DNA of 37,545 nt from Argonema antarcticum A004/B2 (GTDB lineage: Bacteria; Cyanobacteriota; Cyanobacteriia; Cyanobacteriales; Aerosakkonemataceae): assembly GCF_023333585.1 (NCBI RefSeq), contig NZ_JAIQZN010000071.1:1-37545 (forward strand). The letters run 5' to 3'. This document shows, in pieces, positions 1 through 6,479 of the stretch. How positions within the stretch are numbered: the stretch's first letter is position 1; each line of letters starts with the position of its first letter. The notes beneath the pieces were generated by a model that was not told the DNA's origin, did no database searches, and was given only the letters and a program-made list of their open reading frames with translations. Made by a program: the position numbers and the translations under genes.

Positions 1-77
1 ACAAGGGGGACAAGGGGGACAAGGGGGACAAGGGGGACAAGGGGGACAAGGGGGACAAGGGGGACAAGGGGGACAAG
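1..77. repeat. 9-bp tandem repeat (ACAAGGGGG)
   Basis: Eight consecutive perfect copies of ACAAGGGGG fill 1-72, followed by a partial copy ACAAG. The array starts at the window edge, so its true length is unknown. It is a G-rich minisatellite upstream of hisG, and I see no gene in it. Confidence 0.95.
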
Positions 78-165
78 AAAGATTCGATCATCGCCGTTAG
101 CGAAGCGGCGACCTTGGCGAAGTCGCCCGGAAGGGCTAGGAAAATCGCCCAAATATCAGTTTCCC

Positions 166-190
166 AATCTAAAATCTAAAATCTAAAATC
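166..190. repeat. Heptad repeat (AAAATCT) upstream of hisG
   Basis: Three to four tandem copies of a 7-bp unit AAAATCT end 6 bases before the hisG ATG. The same heptad recurs at about 3583-3606 and 15528-15550, so it is a dispersed short tandem repeat. It leaves no obvious Shine-Dalgarno sequence for hisG. Confidence 0.85.
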
Positions 191-196
191 ACCAAT

Positions 197-841
197 ATGC
201 TGACTGTTGCATTACCCAAAGGCGCACTTTTGACTGATACCATCCGTCTGCTGCAAGCAGTTGGACTCGACTTCAGCGGTTTCCTAGAACCGGGAATGCG
301 TCAACTCCAGATTGAAAACCCTAGCGGTACGGCAAAAGCCCTGCTGGTACGGGCGCAAGATGTCCCAGTTTATGTTGAATACGGACAAGCCCAGCTGGGA
401 ATTGTCGGTTACGATGTTTTGCGGGAGAAACAACCTAAAGTGGCTCATTTGGCTGACCTCCAATTTGGTCGCTGTCGGATGTCCGTGGCCGTAAAATCTT
501 CTAGTCCTTACCAGTCAGCGTTGGAATTGCCTCCTCACGGTAGGGTCGCCTCTAAATTTATTCACTGCGCCCGCGAATACTTTGGTAACCTGGATTTGCC
601 TGTGGAAATTGTGCCCCTGTACGGTTCGGTGGAACTTGGGCCAATAACTGGAATGTCGGAAGCGATCGTAGACTTGGTATCAACTGGCAAAACTCTCAAA
701 GAAAATGGCTTGGTAGAGATAGAGGTTCTGTTTGAAAGCACTGCCCGACTAATTGCCCATCCCCTGAGTTATCGCCTCAATATGGATAATCTGCACAGTT
801 CGGTTGAACATCTGAGAGAAAAAACTCTCTCAGCAGTCTAA
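197..841 (+). CDS. hisG: ATP phosphoribosyltransferase, short form
   Basis: HisG catalyses the first step of histidine biosynthesis, joining ATP and PRPP to give phosphoribosyl-ATP in the cytosol. The 214-residue length matches the short HisG class, which lacks the C-terminal regulatory domain and, by family knowledge, needs the HisRS-like partner HisZ; hisZ is not in this window. Visible family features are the N-terminal [11 protein letters not shown], the substrate-binding stretch around [14 protein letters not shown], and the PRPP-binding segment near [22 protein letters not shown]. The ATG at 197 is the natural start because the upstream sequence is simple repeat. No clear ribosome-binding site is seen. 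The methyltransferase gene follows after about 95 bp on the same strand. Confidence 0.96.
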   Translation: MLTVALPKGALLTDTIRLLQAVGLDFSGFLEPGMRQLQIENPSGTAKALLVRAQDVPVYVEYGQAQLGIVGYDVLREKQPKVAHLADLQFGRCRMSVAVKSSSPYQSALELPPHGRVASKFIHCAREYFGNLDLPVEIVPLYGSVELGPITGMSEAIVDLVSTGKTLKENGLVEIEVLFESTARLIAHPLSYRLNMDNLHSSVEHLREKTLSAV

Positions 842-935
842 TTTTTACCCGAATTGTTGTCAAACTTGTGGAAGTAATAAAACTAGGCAGTGTACTGCCC
901 ATTCTACCAACTTGACAAATCGGACAATAAAGATT

Positions 936-1751
936 ATGTACTACAAATGGAATGCAGAAGATTACCACAAAAATTCTTCCGAACAGCTAAGATTGGCAAA
1001 AGAATTTATTGCCAAGCTTGGCTTGAAAGGAGATGAAAGGATTCTGGATATTGGCTGCGGAGATGGTAAGATTACTGCTGAGCTTGCCAGACTTGTACCG
1101 AATGGATCTGTTCTGGGAATTGACTGTTCTGAAGATATGGTCAACTTTGCAAGCAGCAAGTTTCCTCCTACGGATTTCCCTAATCTCCGATTCCAGCATG
1201 AAGATGCAAGAAATCTAAATTTTGAAAATGAATTCGATTCGATCGTCTCCTTTACTTGCCTTCATTGGATCGCTGACCACACGCCGGTGCTGGAAGGAAT
1301 TAGGAAAAGCCTGAAGCCGGATGGTAAAATACAGCTTTTGTTTGTTGGCAAGCCAGAGAATGATACTGGCACGAGAGGATTTATAGAGAAAATGATTAGA
1401 ATTGACAAATGGGGGAAGTACTTCGAGAAATTTATGAGTACGCCTTTTGGTCTGTACAAAGCAGATGAATATAAAGATTTGTTAGAATGTGCGGGCTTAA
1501 AATCTAACCGGGTAGAAGCCATAACCACAAATATGATGTTCGAGGGAAAAGAAGAATTTAAAGGGTTGATTCGGACTACGTGGCTTCCCCTTCTTGCCAG
1601 CTTACCAGAAGATCTACATCAAGAGCTTATTGATGTCATAACAGAAACATACATTGAGTGCATCCCTCTGGATAGAGAGGGTTTTTTGTATATGCCAATA
1701 GTGAAATTAGAAGTAGAAGCAAGAAAAAAAGTAGAGACATATCATTCATGA
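936..1751 (+). CDS. Class I SAM-dependent methyltransferase
   Basis: This is a Rossmann-fold methyltransferase of about 271 residues. Motif I is ILDIGCGDGK, the acidic end of strand beta2 is VLGIDCSEDM, and FTCLHWIADH lies in the motif IV region. It resembles the trans-aconitate or juvenile-hormone-acid methyltransferase-like group, but the substrate cannot be read from sequence. A TTG at 912 extends the frame by eight residues; I prefer ATG 936 because homologues I recall begin near MYYKWNAEDYHKNSSEQ. The stop overlaps the next gene's ATG in an ATGA, so translation is probably coupled to the ABC exporter. The gene looks A/T-richer than its neighbours and contains no complete GCGATCGC site, which would fit recent acquisition. 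That last point is a visual impression only. Confidence 0.88.
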   Translation: MYYKWNAEDYHKNSSEQLRLAKEFIAKLGLKGDERILDIGCGDGKITAELARLVPNGSVLGIDCSEDMVNFASSKFPPTDFPNLRFQHEDARNLNFENEFDSIVSFTCLHWIADHTPVLEGIRKSLKPDGKIQLLFVGKPENDTGTRGFIEKMIRIDKWGKYFEKFMSTPFGLYKADEYKDLLECAGLKSNRVEAITTNMMFEGKEEFKGLIRTTWLPLLASLPEDLHQELIDVITETYIECIPLDREGFLYMPIVKLEVEARKKVETYHS

Positions 1752-3577
1752 CAAGTTCGTCGCCTCTGATAGAGACTATTGAAAGTAAACGATCGCGCAA
1801 AAGCGAAAGCGACTGGCGATTATTCCTGCGCCTAGTGCCTTACGCTCGCCAAAGCAGGCGTCTGCTGGCGCTGGCGATCGCATTATTGGTGCCGGTAGCT
1901 GTTTCTGCCGCTATTCAACCCATTTTGATCGGACAGGCGATCTCTTTAATTCGCCAAGAGAAGACAACGTTTGCTTTTCTCCAAAGTCGCCCTTTGTCAG
2001 AGGCGTTTAATATTCTGGTCATTTTATTGTTGCTAACTGTATCTCTACGGATGGTACTTGTTAGCACTCAATCATACGCAGTACAAAAGGTGGGTCAGGA
2101 GATCACCGCTGCTATTCGCAAGGATTTGTTCGATCGCGTTACTTCTTTAGCAGTGCGATTTTTCGACCGCACTCCTGTAGGAAAATTGATTACTCGTCTT
2201 ACCAGCGATGTAGAAGCATTGGGGGATGTTTTTTCTACTGGTGCGATCGGTATTGTCAGCGATTTGTTTTCGATTGTGGTGATTGCAACTACCATGTTTT
2301 TGCTGCAATGGCAATTAGCTTTGATGTTAGTGCTAATGTTGGTGCCAGTAACCGCTGCGATCGTTTATTTCCAGCAACAGTACCGCAAAGCCAATTACAA
2401 AGCTAGGGAGGAACTTTCCGCCCTTAACGCCACTCTGCAAGAAAATATCATCGGGATTAATGTAGTGCAGTTGTTCCGCCGGGAACAGTTTAATTCAGAG
2501 TTATTTCGTACCATCAACAAGCGCTACATCGGCGAGGTAGACAGAACCATCTTTTACGACTCAGCTGTTTCTGCTACGCTGGAGTGGATTTCGCTGATTG
2601 CGATCGCAGGCGTCCTGGGTTTAGGTGGCTGGTTTGTCATGCAAAACAACTTCAGTTTTGGCATTTTATCCACCTTTATTCTATATGCCCAACGTCTTTT
2701 CGATCCCTTGCGCCAATTAGCTGAGAAATTCACCTCAATTCAAGCCGGTTTCACCGCCGTCGAACGCATTACTGACATCCTCAACGAACCAATCGAAATT
2801 CGCGATCCCGAACATCCCAAATCTCTACCGCCAGCAAGAGGAATCACTGGTGGAGAAATTCGTTTCGATCATGTATCTTTTGCCTACAAAGCCGATGAAT
2901 ACGTTCTCAAAGATTTGGATTTCACCATCCGACCGGGCGAAAAAGTAGCCTTGGTTGGCCCCACAGGTGCAGGTAAAAGCTCGATCATTCGTCTTTTGTG
3001 CCGTCTTTACGAACCCACTCAGGGTCGCATTCTTCTCGATGGAGTGGATGTTCGGGATTTGCCTCAAACAGAACTGCGCCGTTACATGGGAGTTATACTG
3101 CAAGATGGCTTTCTGTTTGCCGGTGATGTCAAAAGTAACATCACTTTGGGAGAAACCTACTCATTTGAGGAGATCCGCACTGCTGCGGAAAAAACGAATG
3201 TCGCCCACTTTATCGAACAGCTACCTCAAGGTTACGATACCCAGTTGCGGGAACGAGGCACCAATCTTTCTGGCGGTCAGAAACAACTACTAGCTTTTGC
3301 CCGTGCTGCTATCCGCAATCCTCGCATTTTAGTGTTGGATGAGGCAACTGCTAGCTTAGATGTGGGGACAGAAGTCTTGATTCAGGAAGCGTTGGAGCGT
3401 ATGCTGGCAGAACGTACTGCGATTATTATCGCTCACAGACTCTCTACGATTCGCGATGTCGATCGCATTCTAGTACTGAAGCGGGGACAACTTGTAGAAT
3501 CGGGTAGCCATGAAGAACTACTGCAACAAGAAGGACTTTATGCCAGTTTGTATAAGTTGCAGATGTTAGGAAATTAA
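1748..3577 (+). CDS. ABC exporter, fused permease and ATPase (MsbA/MdlB-like half transporter)
   Basis: A 609-residue half transporter acting in the cytoplasmic membrane, probably as a dimer. The N-terminal half carries about six membrane segments, including hydrophobic stretches near residues 38-60, 85-105 and 165-215. The ATPase domain follows from about residue 365. It has Walker A GPTGAGKSS near 404, the Q-loop ILQDGFLF, signature LSGGQKQ, Walker B ILVLDEAT and switch histidine AHRLST. All catalytic motifs are intact. The substrate is unknown; lipids, drugs or peptides are typical for the family. The start codon overlaps the methyltransferase stop by 4 bp, so the two are very likely one transcription unit, perhaps with hisG. 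Confidence 0.95.
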   Translation: MTSSSPLIETIESKRSRKSESDWRLFLRLVPYARQSRRLLALAIALLVPVAVSAAIQPILIGQAISLIRQEKTTFAFLQSRPLSEAFNILVILLLLTVSLRMVLVSTQSYAVQKVGQEITAAIRKDLFDRVTSLAVRFFDRTPVGKLITRLTSDVEALGDVFSTGAIGIVSDLFSIVVIATTMFLLQWQLALMLVLMLVPVTAAIVYFQQQYRKANYKAREELSALNATLQENIIGINVVQLFRREQFNSELFRTINKRYIGEVDRTIFYDSAVSATLEWISLIAIAGVLGLGGWFVMQNNFSFGILSTFILYAQRLFDPLRQLAEKFTSIQAGFTAVERITDILNEPIEIRDPEHPKSLPPARGITGGEIRFDHVSFAYKADEYVLKDLDFTIRPGEKVALVGPTGAGKSSIIRLLCRLYEPTQGRILLDGVDVRDLPQTELRRYMGVILQDGFLFAGDVKSNITLGETYSFEEIRTAAEKTNVAHFIEQLPQGYDTQLRERGTNLSGGQKQLLAFARAAIRNPRILVLDEATASLDVGTEVLIQEALERMLAERTAIIIAHRLSTIRDVDRILVLKRGQLVESGSHEELLQQEGLYASLYKLQMLGN

Positions 3578-3662
3578 TCAATTTTAGATTTAAAATCTAA
3601 AATCTGAAATTCCCAATTTCCCAATAAGTTTTAACGCAAGTTGCTACTTATATAGTTGAGGC

Positions 3663-3740
3663 GGGTATTAGGTACGTTGTTGCGCTTTAGCGCTCTTATT
3701 ACAACTGGGATAAGAGCGCTAAAGTGCAATAACATACCCA
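3663..3740. repeat. Imperfect inverted repeat with GCGCTTTAGCGCTC arms
   Basis: Arms of 24 bp at about 3677-3700 and 3711-3734 pair with two mismatches around a 10-base loop. Both carry CTTTAGCGCTCTTAT or its complement. It lies downstream of the ABC transporter and just outside the 57-bp inverted repeat. It could be a small palindromic mobile element or act as a terminator, although no T-run follows. Confidence 0.8.
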
Positions 3741-3749
3741 GAAAGCAAG

Positions 3750-3806
3750 CATTCGTGACAGGTTAAGAAAGTGGAACTTTTGTCAATGAGTGAATATGCT
3801 CAAAGC
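3750..3806 (+). repeat. Left arm of a 57-bp inverted repeat bounding a toxin-antitoxin island
   Basis: This segment is the reverse complement of 6290-6346, with one mismatch at 3755. The inner 50 bases (3757-3806) match perfectly. The two arms face each other across about 2.5 kb of minus-strand genes. No direct target duplication is evident in the flanks. Confidence 0.95.
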
Positions 3807-3895
3807 GGCTGTGAATAAAAATGAGAATATTCTCTGGTCGGGGAGAGGAAAAAGCCTAGCTGCTTCGTTCCTACGTAGAGACGAAGCAGGCTAAC

Positions 3896-3974
3896 GGCTA
3901 AGTTGAGCGGCGGCTAGTATCCTTTGCATCCCCACCAAGATCTCTCGCTCGTCCGCTCCAACGTGTTGTTAGAC
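3896..3974 (-). repeat. attC-like element A (79 bp)
   Basis: Read on the minus strand, it begins GTCTAAC, which fits the attC R'' consensus RYYYAAC. It then carries CGTTGGAGCGG and ends CCGCTCAACTTAGCC. The inner arms pair as TTGGAGCGG with CCGCTCAA, leaving one extra-helical G as in integron attC sites. The outer box CTTAGCC departs from the GTTRRRY consensus. It lies at the 3' end of the PIN-module partner gene. A second element of identical length and matching ends lies at 28144-28222. Confidence 0.7.
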
Positions 3975-4125
3975 CGGGCTTGCGCGATAAATTCACAACT
4001 TCTCTGCCGCTTTCCGCTTGCTGTTTTTGCAAATCAGCAAAGATTGCTTTCAAGTCATGGTTGAACGACCGGGAGTACTCTTCACGAATTCTGTGAATTT
4101 CTTCTACAATTTCATCCTGCAACAT
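3898..4125 (-). CDS. Putative antitoxin partner of the PIN toxin
   Basis: A 75-residue protein whose first ~50 residues (MLQDEIVEEIHRIREEYSRS, then NHDLKAIFADLQKQQAESGR) match a small cyanobacterial family usually found beside PIN-domain genes. It lies 2 bp downstream of the PIN gene on the same strand, so the order is toxin first. Family members I recall end shortly after VVNLSRKP. Here the frame continues about 26 residues through the attC-like element, giving a basic tail (TTRWSGRARDLGG) that is probably not functional. A TAA lies in the R'' box but one frame away, which suggests a small frameshift at the junction or a captured tail. Binding to the toxin is inferred from context. Confidence 0.65.
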   Translation of the reverse strand: MLQDEIVEEIHRIREEYSRSFNHDLKAIFADLQKQQAESGREVVNLSRKPGLTTRWSGRARDLGGDAKDTSRRST

Positions 4126-4127
4126 AA

Positions 4128-4601
4128 TTAACCTTCGAGGAGTTCATAGGGTGTACAAAGAATCGGTAACTCGTATCCGAAATCAAGGCTGATCTCTGCC
4201 AATTTTCCCTGAATCTGAGCATTGGCAATGTGCTTGCAGTTCCATGTCAGCAAGTAATCCATTCCATGCACAGTAGCGGCGGCAATGTGAACAGCATCAA
4301 CATCCGCTTTTGAGGGAAGATTACTGCGCTCCAAGAATTGTTCTGCTAAGTCAAGTACAGACTGGTTCAGTTCTAGTAACGGAAAATCACAAAGGATCTC
4401 TAGTCGTCGAGATGCCATTTCAGCGTCTCCTTGAGCTACTTCTTTTAGAACAGCTTGGGATGTGTAGAGGTCAAAGCCACTACGGCGTGTATCCCACCAC
4501 TCTCGCGTTACTTCAGTATTTGCAACCAATACAAGATTCCTACTCGGTCGAGCAGTGAGATAGCCCAAAATGCTGGTTTCGATGTAGACTGTTTCACTCA
4601 T
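4128..4601 (-). CDS. PIN-domain toxin, VapC-like
   Basis: A 157-residue PIN-domain protein. The fold is seen in the N-terminal strand VYIETSILGYLTA, where Glu replaces the usual first Asp, and in the C-terminal metal-site segment DVDAVHIAAATVHGMDYLLT followed by WNCKHIAN. PIN toxins are Mg-dependent ribonucleases that typically cut tRNA or rRNA. The next gene downstream, after 2 bp, is a small protein of a family that accompanies PIN genes and is taken as its antitoxin. The pair sits inside the 57-bp inverted repeat. Whether the Glu-for-Asp change affects catalysis is unknown; it is seen in other PIN proteins of this subgroup as far as I recall. Confidence 0.85.
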   Translation of the reverse strand: MSETVYIETSILGYLTARPSRNLVLVANTEVTREWWDTRRSGFDLYTSQAVLKEVAQGDAEMASRRLEILCDFPLLELNQSVLDLAEQFLERSNLPSKADVDAVHIAAATVHGMDYLLTWNCKHIANAQIQGKLAEISLDFGYELPILCTPYELLEG

Positions 4602-4654
4602 AGGAAGTAGGCTGGGAGTCTCTCCATTTTAACCCAGCCCTTCGTTGATTACAT

Positions 4655-4890
4655 TTATTCCGGTGCAGCGGGGTTGTTATACGGCGTTTCTGCAAATGAC
4701 AAATACTCAGAAGGGCGTTGAAATCCACCAACGACTTGATCGATGTCCTGAGCGATCGCCAATAACTCCATTTCTTGCCATCGCTTCCCAACTATCTGCA
4801 TTCCGATTGGCAAGCCATTTTGAGTTTTTCCAATAGGAATAACTACCGCTAGATGCCCCGTGAGATTAAATGGCACGACATAAGCACCCG
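4655..4890 (-). pseudogene. Amidase C-terminal remnant
   Basis: The frame open from 5023 to 4655 encodes 122 residues, of which the last ~75 match the C-terminus of amidase-signature enzymes: VVPFNLTGHLAVVIPIGKTQ, NGLPIGMQIVGKRWQEMELL. The catalytic Ser-cisSer-Lys core is absent, because full enzymes run about 450-500 residues. The upstream part of the frame (TIRLERSDKVEWTVSIQWGR) is not recognisable amidase. It is probably unrelated sequence fused to the fragment, so I annotate only the conserved part. It is unlike the intact gatA at 18.8 kb in detail, so it is not a recent fragment of that gene. It is probably non-functional debris in the island. Confidence 0.75.
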
Positions 4891-5003
4891 ATGCCGATGA
4901 ATGTGAACCTCTTCCCCATTGAATAGAGACTGTCCACTCAACTTTGTCAGACCGCTCCAGCCGAATTGTTGGGCTGCTGTTGTTTGTCATACTGTTATGT
5001 AAC

Positions 5004-5420
5004 TTAGGGCATTTCCATCTCATCTCTCAACATTTTTGCATACTGACTTCGTACCGTTTTTAGCCCTTCATCAGTTTCAATAACATCCAATTCTCGTTGC
5101 AAGATATACATTTCATTCCGCTGTTTGCGGTAAGATTTTGCTCTTTCTTGCACGGGAAACTTGGTTACTGCCGACTGAATAGCAACTGCAATTGCCCCAA
5201 AAACTCCAGTCAATATTTTCTGGGAGTTACCAGGAAGTAACCTGCCATCCTCTAATGTTCCTGTAACTGCTGTCAACAATGTAAAGACGATAGCAGCAAC
5301 TGTAAGTCCAAGATCCCAACGTTGATAAAGTTTGCACTCATTACCGAATCGGTCTGAACAATGACCAAGCTCACGTTGCAAACCTTCTACATCTTTTTCT
5401 AATTCTTCACTCTCTGACAT
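5004..5420 (-). CDS. Small two-helix membrane protein, SLATT/DUF4231-like
   Basis: A 138-residue protein with an acidic N-terminal helix (SESEELEKDVEGLQRELGHC). Two hydrophobic segments follow, LGLTVAAIVFTLLTAVTG at about residues 53-70 and LTGVFGAIAVAIQSAV at about 89-104. The C-terminal half is charged and helical (FPVQERAKSYRKQRNEMYIL, then QRELDVIETDEGLKTVRSQY). This arrangement resembles SLATT-type 2TM proteins, which in other bacteria serve as pore-forming effectors in nucleotide-sensing conflict systems. The assignment rests on architecture and general appearance, not on a diagnostic motif. No SMODS cyclase or SLOG sensor gene is adjacent. Its place between toxin-antitoxin modules fits a defence or conflict role, but that is inference. 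Confidence 0.6.
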   Translation of the reverse strand: MSESEELEKDVEGLQRELGHCSDRFGNECKLYQRWDLGLTVAAIVFTLLTAVTGTLEDGRLLPGNSQKILTGVFGAIAVAIQSAVTKFPVQERAKSYRKQRNEMYILQRELDVIETDEGLKTVRSQYAKMLRDEMEMP

Positions 5421-5587
5421 ACCAAATCAACCCTCTATAAGCGTGTTTGAGTTTTTACGGAAAGTAATTTAATTGTTTGCTCCATTGTTTGGCGTAGTTT
5501 ACTGCTTTTGCCACAGCTAATATCTAAACAGATTAGCCTGATATTCATAGACAACTTTGATGCACTGTCTCAGCCAAGATTTGAAGC
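5421..5587. other. Intergenic stretch between island genes
   Basis: About 170 bp between the 2TM protein and the second PIN module. It is A/T-rich, and I see no open frame of note or clear terminator. It includes the region downstream of the half-site at 5588-5610, where a matching attC-like 3' arm would be expected; I could not find one. Confidence 0.5.
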
Positions 5588-5610
5588 AGCCCAACTTGTT
5601 ATTAGGCTTC
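5588..5610 (-). repeat. Possible attC-like 5' half-site at the end of the second PIN module
   Basis: On the minus strand the antitoxin stop codon lies in GCCTAATAACAAGTTGGGC. This resembles the R''-L'' start of the two complete 79-bp elements (GTCTAACAACACGTTGGAGC). No matching downstream arm with the single-base bulge was found within about 100 bp, so this is at best a decayed half-site. Confidence 0.35.
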
Positions 5611-5817
5611 GTGATTTGATGCCTGAAATTCTGCGATCTTAGAGTATAAGCTTACTACTGACTCTTGGGCAAAAAGCTCATCCTTGAGTTTTAAGTAGTC
5701 TCCTTTTCCAATATTGCACGCTGCCCAAAACCGAGCGACAGCAGACGGTTCCATATTAGATAGCAGAATCTGCAACCCTTCTTGTAAGACTTCTTGTTCA
5801 CTCTTAACCTGGATCAT
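5602..5817 (-). CDS. Putative antitoxin partner of the second PIN toxin
   Basis: A 71-residue acidic protein beginning MIQVKSEQEVLQEGLQILLS and containing EPSAVARFWAACNIGKGDYL. I recognise it as a small cyanobacterial family that follows PIN-domain genes, with no DNA-binding motif obvious by eye. Its start overlaps the end of the PIN gene by 14 bp, which implies translational coupling in toxin-first order. The antitoxin role is inferred from this arrangement. Its stop codon lies in a short attC-like half-site. Confidence 0.7.
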   Translation of the reverse strand: MIQVKSEQEVLQEGLQILLSNMEPSAVARFWAACNIGKGDYLKLKDELFAQESVVSLYSKIAEFQASNHEA

Positions 5818-6250
5818 CGTTGCTTATCTCCAAAACAAAATCGACTAGATTTACTACTCTCATCGTTAACCCCGAACACCTATTGATAAGCCGCTTGTCG
5901 CAGGTAATGAAATAATCGCTGCCAATTGCTTCAGCACACGCAACATGCAACGCATCAATTGCTTTTAATCCATTTTGTTCCAATTCCTCGGCTCTCTGGC
6001 GGATAGCTTCATCAACCTCTTGCCTTAATCCAGCCAACTGAAGATATCGATTCATTGCCTCCTGTTTAATAGGATATGGATTACGGCTATTTTCATATTC
6101 CAGAACTGAGGAACTAATCAACTCAACCTCTTTTGCCTCGATCATCTGCAAGATGATAACTACAGCTTGTGATTCGAGGAAAATTTTGGGCTGAGTTTGA
6201 TCATCAAATGGACGGTTGTAGGCACTGGTATCTAAATATACTCTTGTCAT
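5804..6250 (-). CDS. PIN-domain toxin, VapC-like (second module)
   Basis: A 148-residue PIN protein starting MTRVYLDTSAYNRPFDDQ, with the first catalytic Asp present. The second acidic cluster is LKAIDALHVACAEAIGSDYF followed by ITCDKRLINR. By family knowledge it is a Mg-dependent endoribonuclease toxin. The ATG at 6250 is 40 bp inside the right arm of the 57-bp inverted repeat, so its promoter lies in or just inside that arm. It heads the minus-strand island. It differs from the first PIN gene across its whole length, so the two modules are not a simple duplication. Confidence 0.87.
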   Translation of the reverse strand: MTRVYLDTSAYNRPFDDQTQPKIFLESQAVVIILQMIEAKEVELISSSVLEYENSRNPYPIKQEAMNRYLQLAGLRQEVDEAIRQRAEELEQNGLKAIDALHVACAEAIGSDYFITCDKRLINRCSGLTMRVVNLVDFVLEISNDDPG

Positions 6251-6289
6251 GCGATCGCTCGAAGCAAGACCATCTCATCCTATCTTGCT

Positions 6290-6346
6290 GCTTTGAGCAT
6301 ATTCACTCATTGACAAAAGTTCCACTTTCTTAACCTGTCAGGAATG
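6290..6346 (-). repeat. Right arm of the 57-bp inverted repeat
   Basis: Reverse complement of 3750-3806 with one mismatch. The match stops abruptly on the inner side after 6290 and on the outer side after 6346. The decayed mini-transposon ahead of trpD begins within a few bases of its outer end. Confidence 0.95.
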
Positions 6347-6349
6347 GTA

Positions 6350-6479
6350 CATGAGTGATATCGTCAAATTGTCTGTTGTCATCGTTGGTTAGATTTTTAC
6401 CGCAGATGAAGACAGATTAACGCAGATAAGAATAAGAATAGGAATTTTTTAGGTGACCGATGCTACCGGACATGATATC
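6350..6479 (+). mobile_element. Mini-transposon copy 1, left end decayed, fused to trpD 5' end
   Basis: The internal segment TTTTTACCGCAGATGAAG with repeated ACGCAGATAAGAA, and the right end CCGATGCTACCGGACATGAT, match the family at 21101-21260 and 30857-31018. The left terminal repeat is barely recognisable (TGATATCGTC). The right terminal repeat contains the trpD start codon and is preceded by AGGTGA, a plausible ribosome-binding site. Confidence 0.8.

Noticed and set aside
1-77. Possible CRISPR array
   Set aside because: The 9-bp units are contiguous with no spacers, so it is a minisatellite.
2825-3103. Minus-strand frame inside the ABC exporter
   Set aside because: It lies opposite the conserved Walker A region, and its translation shows no family features.
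3750-6346. Search for a transposase or integrase inside the 57-bp inverted repeat
   Set aside because: All frames are accounted for by toxin-antitoxin genes, the 2TM protein and the amidase remnant; no DDE, HUH or tyrosine-recombinase motif is seen.
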